Shown here piece after piece: positions 1 to 4,260 of a DNA stretch of 6,021 nt. This DNA is from Coriobacteriaceae bacterium (GTDB taxonomy: Bacteria > Actinomycetota > Coriobacteriia > Coriobacteriales > Eggerthellaceae): positions 7,451-13,471 of the forward strand of contig SUUF01000035.1 of assembly GCA_015062635.1 (NCBI GenBank). Reading direction: 5' to 3'. A program made the translations under genes and the position numbers. Under the pieces are notes generated by a model, which saw only the letters and a list, made by a program, of their open reading frames with translations, was not told the origin of the DNA and did not search any database. Within the stretch, counting starts at the first letter, position 1. Every line of letters begins with the position of its first letter.

Positions 1-1
1 G

Positions 2-679
2 AAGGCGCAGGCGACCATCGTGGTCAACGCGGATGCGGTGGCTGCGGTTGAGCAGGCGGCGGCAGCATGGCTCGATGCGGCGAAAACGGATTACGCGGAC
101 ATCGAGAACGTCGATGCCATGAAGCGCACGGTCACGAAGGCGGAGAGCCTTCCGAACGTTGTTTCCACTGAAGACCGGGATGCCTTGATCACGTTGGCGA
201 TCACGGCGGTGAATGGCGTGCATACGATGTCGGCCGACAAGGAGGGCTTGGTCGAGAGCTCGTCGAATTTCGGCATCCTCAAGCTCGACGAAGAGGGGCT
301 GGATGCTCTCGTGACGGTCCGGAGCTCGGTTGGCGAGAAGGAGACCGAACTCGTGGAGGCGCACAAGGCCCTGGCCCAGGAAATCGGTTGCGAGGTCGAG
401 GTGACGAAGCTTGCCGACCCCTGGCCGTACGACCCGAGCAACAAGCTGACTGAGCTGGGGAAACAGGTGTACCAGAAGCTCAATGGCGAAGAGATCGAGG
501 TTGCTGCGGTGCACGGCGGCCTGGAATGCGGCACCTTCAAGGTCCTGAAGCCGGACCTGGACATGATCAGCATCGGCCCCGACCTGAAGGACGTCCACAC
601 GCCCCAAGAGACGCTGTACCTGAAGTCGATTCCGAAGACGTGGCGCCTGCTCGAGGGCATCCTCGCGGAAATCAGCTAA
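2..679 (+). CDS. pepD: Aminoacyl-histidine dipeptidase (PepD, M20 family), 3' part
   Basis: This frame is open from the left edge, so the gene starts upstream; 225 residues are visible of a family usually near 480. PepD is a cytosolic metallopeptidase that cleaves Xaa-His and other dipeptides. The visible part begins in the lid (dimerisation) domain and runs through the C-terminal half of the catalytic domain. Recognisable family segments are the NGVHTMS...EGLVESSSNFGILKL stretch, the HGGLECG motif (about 50 residues before the end) and SIGPDLKDVHTPQE. The His of that last motif (codon 596-598) matches the conserved C-terminal zinc-ligand His of PepD enzymes. The other metal ligands and the catalytic Glu lie upstream of the window. 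A GTG at 20 is internal, not a start. The stop TAA at 677-679 lies 12 bases from the end of the convergent methyltransferase gene. Family assignment is firm; exact substrate range is not visible. Confidence 0.93.
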   Translation, partial: KAQATIVVNADAVAAVEQAAAAWLDAAKTDYADIENVDAMKRTVTKAESLPNVVSTEDRDALITLAITAVNGVHTMSADKEGLVESSSNFGILKLDEEGLDALVTVRSSVGEKETELVEAHKALAQEIGCEVEVTKLADPWPYDPSNKLTELGKQVYQKLNGEEIEVAAVHGGLECGTFKVLKPDLDMISIGPDLKDVHTPQETLYLKSIPKTWRLLEGILAEIS

Positions 680-691
680 GGGCGCGACGCT

Positions 692-1207
692 TTACCCCTG
701 CGGGAACCAGGGGATGCACCGGTTGACGCGGGCGCAGTAGCGCTCGTACTCGCGGCCGTACCGCTCGCGCAGCCACCGTTCCTCGGTCGCCTTCATCAGC
801 ATCGTCAAGAAGGCCCAGAACACGGGCGGCAACGCAAGCAGCCACAGGTTCCCGCAGATGAGGAGGGCTCCGGTGCAGGCGAGCATGAACGCCGAGTAGA
901 TGGGGTTGCGCACGATTGCGTACGCGCCCTGTGTGACTAGGCGGTTTTCCAAGATGCCGTCGTCGATTCGCGCGCCCTTCACCGCCGCGACCCAAAGCGC
1001 GACGCCGCCTGCGACAAGCGCGGCTCCGAGCGCCATCAGCGGCAGGCGTGCGGCACCCGCGTCGGCGGTGGGCGCGAATCCGGCGGCGCTGAGCGCGATG
1101 CCCGCCGCCGTAAGCGCCACGATGGTGAAGACGTATACGGGACCCGGCCCGTAGAGCGGCAGGTGCTCGGGCTCCTTGTTCGTGGTGTGGGGCACGGGTG
1201 TGGCCAT
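692..1207 (-). CDS. Isoprenylcysteine carboxyl methyltransferase family membrane protein
   Basis: This 171-aa integral membrane protein resembles the bacterial ICMT/PEMT-type methyltransferases, which use S-adenosylmethionine. Hydrophobic segments lie at about residues 24-44 and 53-76, with a longer hairpin at 103-138. The family signature is in the C-terminal half: GAYAIVRNPIYSA (RNP at 100-102, Tyr104), TEERWL (141-146) and the basic/aromatic GREYERYC (151-158), which form the cofactor-binding region in this superfamily. The start ATG (complement of 1205-1207) has AAAGGAGA seven bases upstream. The natural substrate is unknown for most bacterial members, which lack prenylated proteins; a small thiol, lipid or other hydrophobic acceptor is possible. 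The gene stands alone, convergent with PepD. The last codons contain a CCCCTG/CAGGGG hairpin (695-713) with no T-run, so no canonical terminator is seen between the two genes. Confidence 0.85.
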   Translation of the reverse strand: MATPVPHTTNKEPEHLPLYGPGPVYVFTIVALTAAGIALSAAGFAPTADAGAARLPLMALGAALVAGGVALWVAAVKGARIDDGILENRLVTQGAYAIVRNPIYSAFMLACTGALLICGNLWLLALPPVFWAFLTMLMKATEERWLRERYGREYERYCARVNRCIPWFPQG

Positions 1208-1213
1208 GGCTGG

Positions 1214-1221
1214 TCTCCTTT
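1214..1221 (-). promoter_or_regulatory. Ribosome binding site of the methyltransferase gene
   Basis: On the minus strand AAAGGAGA is followed by six bases and then the ATG at 1207, an almost ideal Shine-Dalgarno arrangement that fixes this start. A little further upstream TTAG-N6-CTAA (1226-1239) forms a short inverted repeat that could be an operator, but it is too short to be convincing alone. Confidence 0.8.
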
Positions 1222-1441
1222 GTGATTAGGTAAAACTAACTACTGCATTGTTGCACAGGTTGACCCTCGGTGAACCGCTGAAACGAGTTCTTTCTAGCTG
1301 GAACCACAACATGTGGGCATGGTGCGGTGTTTACCCGGTTCGTCACCTGCTATATTTCGGATATATACAGCATATTGTGGTTTTCGGGTCAAAATGGGCT
1401 GATTTGGGTGAATCCAGCCTGCGCTTGTAATGAATTTAAGT

Positions 1442-1612
1442 AAAAATGCCATAATTCTAGTTTTTTCTGAAGAAATCCTGTGGGAAAATCGCATGGCAAA
1501 CGAGAGCCTCGCAAAACACCCCCTGTGACCTGGTGTTACAGCGGTGCTGTTTCCGCCGTGTGGCGGTATTGCACCGAAAAACTTCAGAAAAATCTGGAAT
1601 TATGGCATTTTT
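1442..1612. repeat. 31-bp inverted (foldback) repeat enclosing 109 bp
   Basis: The left arm 1442-1472 (starting AAAAATGCCATAATTC) is the reverse complement of the right arm 1582-1612 except for two mismatches in 31 positions. Chance pairing of this length in so short a region is very unlikely. Between the arms lies a second foldback at 1542-1576: CGGTGC pairs with GCACCG, and CCGCC with GGCGG across a GTGT loop. Immediately outside the right arm, sharing its last bases, is the perfect 14-bp palindrome ATTTTTGCAAAAAT (1607-1620). No transposase and no flanking target-site duplication were found, so it could be a MITE-like element, a pair of regulator sites or a structured transcript. The symmetry is directly visible; the role is unknown. 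Confidence 0.8.
1542..1576. other. Two-tier hairpin inside the foldback repeat
   Basis: Outer arms CGGTGC (1542-1547) and GCACCG (1571-1576) pair perfectly. An asymmetric internal loop (TGTTT against TATT) separates them from an inner stem CCGCC/GGCGG (1553-1557, 1562-1566) capped by GTGT. It is followed on the plus strand by GAAAAA (1576-1581) rather than a T-run, so it is not a plus-strand terminator. On the minus strand a run of T's precedes it instead of following it. Confidence 0.55.
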
Positions 1613-1738
1613 GCAAAAATACTCTGCACGGCCGGACAAAGCCGGTCGCAAAGGTGCTCTTTGCAGCGTGAATCGGTCTCGGTCGGATGTCGTTTGACGT
1701 GTCGCCCCCAATCTCGTGGCCCTGGCGTTGCTGGGCAA

Positions 1739-1766
1739 GACACGTGACATTGATGTGTGCCGTGTC
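1739..1766. promoter_or_regulatory. Nested palindrome upstream of rubredoxin, possible operator
   Basis: GACACG (1739-1744) and CGTGTC (1761-1766) form perfect outer arms, and ACAT-TG-ATGT (1747-1756) forms an inner palindrome. A further CGTGTC lies at 1698-1703, so the hexamer occurs three times within 70 bases, once inverted. The position about 75-100 bases before the first strong translation start suits a regulator site for the rubredoxin transcript. No known regulator consensus was recognised. Confidence 0.4.
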
Positions 1767-1768
1767 AT

Positions 1769-1797
1769 TTGGCCGATACCGAAAGCGCAGGTAATTT
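1769..1797 (+). promoter_or_regulatory. Weak candidate promoter for rubredoxin
   Basis: TTGGCC (1769-1774), a 17-base spacer and TAATTT (1792-1797) are the best sigma-70-like pair seen upstream of the rubredoxin leader. Matches to consensus are only partial (about 4/6 and 3/6). It would give a leader beginning near 1804, just ahead of the first Shine-Dalgarno site. Tentative. Confidence 0.25.
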
Positions 1798-1839
1798 ATT
1801 CGCCAAGGAGATTTCACCATACGGAGAGGGAGGGCCAGT

Positions 1840-1920
1840 ATGTTCAAGATCTTGCCAGTGATTTACCGTGACCGCGGCTTCATGAACCAGCCGTTTGCAT
1901 TTGGCGGCGAAGAAGGCCCC
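1840..1920 (+). other. Probable true N-terminal segment of the rubredoxin gene, out of frame
   Basis: ATG at 1840 is preceded by GGGAGG (1828-1833) with a six-base gap, by far the best translation start in the area. Its frame reads MFKILPVIYRDRGF then MNQPFAFGGEEGP, after which it becomes low-quality Arg/Pro-rich sequence to a stop at 2217. The rubredoxin frame is +1 relative to it and is closed by TGA at 1883-1885, so a switch must occur after that point. The CCCC run at 1917-1920 is the likeliest place. A +1 shift there would give a 119-aa protein. A single-base insertion or deletion, an assembly error or programmed slippage could each explain it. A second purine site AAGGAG (1805-1810) sits eight bases before an in-frame ATA (1819). 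Confidence 0.45.
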
Positions 1921-2200
1921 GACGGTTTACCTGTCGACGCACACCCCGCTCGGCGTCGAGAACCTCGAGGCGAAGCGAGTCATCGACCTCGACAACCCGC
2001 CCGAGACCATTCCCGTGGGGGAAATCACGTTCAAGACTCGCACGGGCAAATACGTGTGCAGCGTGTGCGGTTACGTGTACGACCCGGAAGTGGGCGACGC
2101 GAGCCAGGGCATCGCGCCGGGTACTCCGTTCGAGGATCTGCCCGACGACTGGCACTGCCCGCGCTGCAAGCGTCCGAAGAGCTTCTTCAACGCGGCATAA
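1895..2200 (+). CDS. Rubredoxin with N-terminal extension
   Basis: Rubredoxins are small iron proteins that carry single electrons in the cytoplasm, often to oxygen- or peroxide-reducing enzymes in anaerobes. The C-terminal 50 residues are a full rubredoxin: KYVCSVCGYVYDPEVGD, then GIAPGTPFEDLPDDW, then CPRCKRPKSFF. Four iron ligands are visible (Cys 55, 58, 88 and 91 counted from the TTG). The second knuckle has Lys after its last Cys where Gly is most common. About 50 extra residues precede the domain. Codons from about 1900 on nearly all end in G or C, so the extension is coding. No ATG exists in this frame: starts would be TTG 1895, TTG 1901 or GTG 2015, all without a Shine-Dalgarno site. 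The coordinates are therefore the maximal frame, and the real start may be ATG 1840 via a frameshift. A terminator follows. Confidence 0.85.
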   Translation: MHLAAKKAPTVYLSTHTPLGVENLEAKRVIDLDNPPETIPVGEITFKTRTGKYVCSVCGYVYDPEVGDASQGIAPGTPFEDLPDDWHCPRCKRPKSFFNAA

Positions 2201-2230
2201 CGTTGGCGGTGGCATAATGCTCGAGATAGG

Positions 2231-2260
2231 GCGGGCGGCCGAATGGCTGCCCGCTTTTTT
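2231..2260 (+). terminator. Intrinsic terminator after rubredoxin
   Basis: GCGGGCGGCC (2231-2240) pairs with GGCTGCCCGC (2245-2254), ten pairs including one G-T wobble, with a GAAT loop, followed directly by six T's (2255-2260). It starts 30 bases after the rubredoxin stop. On the minus strand the T-run is on the wrong side, so it should not terminate the convergent regulator gene. Confidence 0.9.
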
Positions 2261-2269
2261 GCCGTCGTG

Positions 2270-3409
2270 TCACCCGATGGGCGGGGCCTTCGAGGTGCCG
2301 GGTTCGGGCGGGGCGGAAGGTGCTTGGGGGATGCGGGCGATGAAGCTTGCGATGGCCTCGACCAGGCGCGGCTCGCTGACGCGGTAGATGACCCGGGTGC
2401 CAGGTGATGCAAGAAGGGCGTCTTGTCCTGGGCGTGCGCACACCACGGCGCCGGCGACCCTTGCGGAGAGGGTGTCCCCCTTCCGAAAGTCCTCGATAAG
2501 CTGCTCGAAGTCAGTGCTGGTTTGAGAGCGCTCCACCTGCGCGAGCGGGCTGCAGAGCGCCCGATATGCGTCAAACTCGCGCTCGAGCGCCGTCGTCGCG
2601 TCCGGGTCGTCCAGCATGATGCACAGCTCGTTGCCCGCCATGTCACGCACCGAGTTCGCGACAAGCGCGCATCGTCCCCGCGCCACGAACAGCGACCGCG
2701 CGCGGATGCCGTCGCGTAGGCGCGGGTAGTAATATGGCCTGATGGCGCCCGTCAGATAGAGGGGGAGCCATTCCTGCAGGCCCTCCCACATCTCGTTGCC
2801 GCTGCGCGATACCGTGTGCACCACCGTGAACGTGCAGCCTGCATGCACGAGCCGCGTCATAAGGCTGGTCCATGCGCCCACGAAGCCCGCATCCCGATAC
2901 ATCCAGGCGGTGTCCTCGTCGGATTGCAACAACAGCTCGCAGGGTGCGTCCACATCGGCGACGCGCTGCAAGAAAGCGAGCGCGGCCTCGCGCCGCCCGG
3001 CTTCGCCGAAAAACAGCCGTGCTTCGACTGCGCGCCCCCGGGTGCTTTGCGGTGCGTTTGAAGGAGCGCTTTCAGGTGATTTTTCTTGCCCGCGGTAGGC
3101 CTCCCCGCGGTCTGCGCCAACGAGCCACTGGGCGATAAGGCGGGCGGCCGTTGGCGCATCGTCGGGCCAGGTGCCGGAAACGCCCAGCTCGTGGGCGAGC
3201 GTCTCGGCCTGATAGCCTTCGCGTACGTTGCGCGCGAAAAACAGGGCCGCCGGCTCGATGAAAGGCAGATGAGGCGGCAGGCCGCGTTTGCCCGCGCGTA
3301 TGCGGCTTATGTAGGACGCATCGAAGTTGAGGGCGCGTGCGAGCTGGGCGTTGCTTGTGCCCGTGACTTTCATGAGGAAGTCGATCTTGTCGCCGGTGTC
3401 TCGCTGCAT
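2270..3409 (-). CDS. XRE-type helix-turn-helix regulator with large C-terminal domain
   Basis: The 379-aa product begins with a Cro/C1-type helix-turn-helix at about residues 5-45. The segment TSNAQLARALNFDASYISRIRAGKRG has the usual first helix (AQLARAL) and recognition helix (SYISRIR). A variable linker (105-130) leads to a domain at about 130-290 that resembles the C-terminal part of HTH proteins I recall from Clostridia and relatives. Marked segments are EDTAWMYRDAGFVGAW (165-180), VVHTVSRS (196-203), a WLPLYLTGAIRPYYYPRLRDG block (214-234) and LCSPL (285-289). Residues 295-355 form a further region, followed by a Pro-rich tail. It is probably a cytosolic transcription factor that senses an unknown ligand. 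It is divergent from the lipoprotein gene, whose promoter region has palindromes it might bind. The start ATG has AAGGAG upstream (3414-3419). Function of the C-terminal domain is unrecognised. Confidence 0.85.
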   Translation of the reverse strand: MQRDTGDKIDFLMKVTGTSNAQLARALNFDASYISRIRAGKRGLPPHLPFIEPAALFFARNVREGYQAETLAHELGVSGTWPDDAPTAARLIAQWLVGADRGEAYRGQEKSPESAPSNAPQSTRGRAVEARLFFGEAGRREAALAFLQRVADVDAPCELLLQSDEDTAWMYRDAGFVGAWTSLMTRLVHAGCTFTVVHTVSRSGNEMWEGLQEWLPLYLTGAIRPYYYPRLRDGIRARSLFVARGRCALVANSVRDMAGNELCIMLDDPDATTALEREFDAYRALCSPLAQVERSQTSTDFEQLIEDFRKGDTLSARVAGAVVCARPGQDALLASPGTRVIYRVSEPRLVEAIASFIARIPQAPSAPPEPGTSKAPPIG

Positions 3410-3413
3410 GACG

Positions 3414-3419
3414 CTCCTT
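3414..3419 (-). promoter_or_regulatory. Ribosome binding site of the regulator gene
   Basis: AAGGAG on the minus strand lies four bases before the ATG at 3409. This supports that start over internal ATG codons (for example Met13). Confidence 0.7.
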
Positions 3420-3437
3420 CACGTTGACTGCAATCGA

Positions 3438-3472
3438 GGCACGCATCGTGCCATGAACCATTGTCAATGACA
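3438..3472. promoter_or_regulatory. Two palindromes in the divergent spacer, possible operators
   Basis: GGCACG-CAT-CGTGCC (3438-3452) has perfect 6-bp arms, and TGTCA-A-TGACA (3462-3472) has perfect 5-bp arms. Both lie 29-63 bases upstream of the regulator start. The second overlaps a TTGACA on the minus strand (3467 to 3462), which is a perfect -35 hexamer, but no good -10 lies at the right distance. Autoregulation by the adjacent HTH protein is an inference from position. Confidence 0.4.
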
Positions 3473-3512
3473 GGTTCGCGCCGAGTGGCGGCAACGCCAT
3501 GGCCTGGGGTAG

Positions 3513-3525
3513 ATTTACGGTAAAT
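3513..3525. promoter_or_regulatory. Perfect 13-bp palindrome upstream of the lipoprotein gene
   Basis: ATTTAC-G-GTAAAT is perfectly symmetric and is an A/T-rich island in GC-rich surroundings. It lies 79 bases before the lipoprotein start, where a core promoter would be expected. It could be an operator overlapping that promoter; no -35/-10 pair is clear. Confidence 0.4.
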
Positions 3526-3555
3526 GGTGCTTACGTGGTTTGAGGTGCGCAAACA

Positions 3556-3574
3556 ACGGGGCGGGCAGCCCCGT
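3556..3574 (+). other. 5'-leader hairpin of the lipoprotein gene
   Basis: ACGGGGC (3556-3562) and GCCCCGT (3568-3574) form a perfect, GC-rich 7-bp stem with loop GGGCA. It ends 13 bases before the purine-rich ribosome site (AGGAAAGGGG, 3588-3597). No T-run follows, so it is more likely an mRNA 5'-stabilising element or a leader structure than a terminator. Confidence 0.5.
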
Positions 3575-3603
3575 GAATAGGAACGGCAGGAAAGGGGTGC
3601 ATC

Positions 3604-4158
3604 ATGAGGAAACGTTTTGCTTTGATGGTGATGGCTCTGCTGTGCGCAGGCTGCTTGGGGCTTGCTGCCTGCGGTGGGTCGGGTTCGGGCGGTGCGTCGT
3701 CGTCGAGCGCTGCCGAGTCCAGCGCATCCACGGCGTCGGAAAGCTCTGCGGCTTCCGCATCGGAGAGCTCTGCGGCTTCCACATCGGAAAGCAGCTCGGC
3801 TTCGGCGGCCGAGGGGTCTACCGCCGGTTCCGCGGCCGACGCGAGCGCTGCGGATTACGGGGACGTGACCCCCGAGTTCAAGGAGTTTGCCGACAGGTAC
3901 GTGGCCACGTGCAACAAGCTGGTGGCCGTGGTGGATAAGGCTAAGGCGGCCGGCAACTTTGAGGACTTCGAGGCCGATTGGGAAGAGGTTTCGGAAGAGC
4001 TCAACGCCTTGAGCGCCGAATCGAAGCAGTGGACGGAACAGTACGCAAACGGCGAGATGTCCGATGCCGACATGGCATATTACGATGACGTGTTGGTGCC
4101 TGCGGCTCTGGATTCTGCCAGTGCGGGCCTCGAGATGCTCGATCTCATCGAGTTGTAG
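3604..4158 (+). CDS. Secreted lipoprotein with Ser/Ala-rich linker and helical domain
   Basis: The 184-aa product has a classical lipoprotein signal: basic MRKR, a hydrophobic core and lipobox LAAC with the lipidated Cys at 23. It should therefore be anchored to the outer face of the membrane. Residues 24-83 are a low-complexity Ser/Ala/Glu/Gly linker, including three 8-residue repeats of the ASESSAAS type (44-67), likely spanning the cell wall. Residues 84-184 form a compact, acidic, probably all-helical domain beginning DYGDVTPEFKEFADRYV. This opening resembles small Firmicutes/Actinobacteria lipoprotein domains of unknown function (DUF6591-like, from memory). The start ATG follows a purine-rich AGGAAAGGGG site. 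The gene is divergent from the HTH regulator and 102 bases upstream of the GH13 gene. A ligand-binding or surface accessory role is possible, but no catalytic residues are seen. Confidence 0.88.
   Translation: MRKRFALMVMALLCAGCLGLAACGGSGSGGASSSSAAESSASTASESSAASASESSAASTSESSSASAAEGSTAGSAADASAADYGDVTPEFKEFADRYVATCNKLVAVVDKAKAAGNFEDFEADWEEVSEELNALSAESKQWTEQYANGEMSDADMAYYDDVLVPAALDSASAGLEMLDLIEL
3733..3804 (+). repeat. Three 24-bp tandem repeats encoding a Ser-rich linker
   Basis: Units at 3733-3756, 3757-3780 and 3781-3804 keep the CATCGGA(A/G)AGC-type core and CGGCTTC end. Units 1 and 2 differ at only two positions, and unit 3 is more diverged. Each encodes eight residues, so copy-number change would keep the frame and alter linker length only. 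Confidence 0.8.
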
Positions 4159-4174
4159 CGCCCACCCACCGCAA

Positions 4175-4204
4175 GCTGCATCGTTGCAGCGGCAAGTCCC
4201 TTTT
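4175..4204 (+). terminator. Weak terminator-like hairpin after the lipoprotein gene
   Basis: GCTGCA (4175-4180) and TGCAGC (4185-4190) form a 6-bp stem with loop TCGT. The only T-tract is TTTT at 4201-4204, ten bases after the stem, so termination would be inefficient at best. Read-through into the GH13 gene is plausible. Confidence 0.3.
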
Positions 4205-4211
4205 CCCGGTT

Positions 4212-4226
4212 GCGCTAAGATAGCGC
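4212..4226. promoter_or_regulatory. 15-bp palindrome upstream of the GH13 gene, overlapping a -10-like site
   Basis: GCGCTA-AGA-TAGCGC has perfect 6-bp arms and lies 34 bases before the start codon. Its centre contains TAAGAT (4216-4221), a 4/6 match to a -10 box, with no convincing -35 at normal spacing. A repressor bound here would block such a promoter, so it is a good operator candidate for sugar-responsive control. The ribosome site GGGAGG (4247-4252) follows, eight bases before the ATG. Confidence 0.4.
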
Positions 4227-4260
4227 GAGGCAGATAGTGCGTAATCGGGAGGATTCCACG

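Larger units (their letters stand above)
1222..1839. other. Long non-coding, lower-GC intergenic region with several inverted repeats
   Basis: About 620 bases separate the methyltransferase start from the rubredoxin leader. No frame here looks coding: open frames are short, mutually overlapping, and lack both ribosome sites and G/C-ending codons. Base composition is visibly richer in A and T than the flanking genes, especially at 1330-1480 and 1577-1625. From left to right it holds an imperfect palindrome at 1258-1276 (GGTT-ACC/GGT-AACC, 7 of 9 pairs), the foldback repeat 1442-1612 with inner structures, a GCAAAG/CTTTGC hairpin near 1650-1666, and a CGTGTC-containing palindrome at 1739-1766. 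It is probably the regulatory region for rubredoxin plus a repeat element or structured RNA. Confidence 0.7.

Noticed and set aside
91..660. A 189-codon minus-strand frame opposite PepD
   Set aside because: Ser/Arg/Thr-rich low-quality sequence antisense to a clear M20 peptidase.
695..713. CCCCTG/CAGGGG hairpin between the convergent PepD and methyltransferase genes as a terminator
   Set aside because: It lies inside the methyltransferase coding end and no T-run follows on either strand.
1258..1276. Imperfect GGTTnACC/GGTnAACC palindrome as an operator of the methyltransferase gene
   Set aside because: Only 7 of 9 pairs, no promoter seen nearby, and no known consensus; kept only as a note in the intergenic description.
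1442..1612. Insertion sequence or CRISPR interpretation of the repeats
   Set aside because: There is no transposase, no flanking duplication, and only one inverted pair rather than regularly spaced direct repeats.
1457..1768. A 103-codon minus-strand frame across the intergenic region
   Set aside because: No ribosome site, no recognisable domain, unfavourable codon use, and it passes through the foldback repeat.
2071..2664. A 197-codon minus-strand frame overlapping rubredoxin and the regulator
   Set aside because: Arg/Pro/Ser-rich out-of-frame translation crossing a terminator; the genes in the other frames have clear domains.
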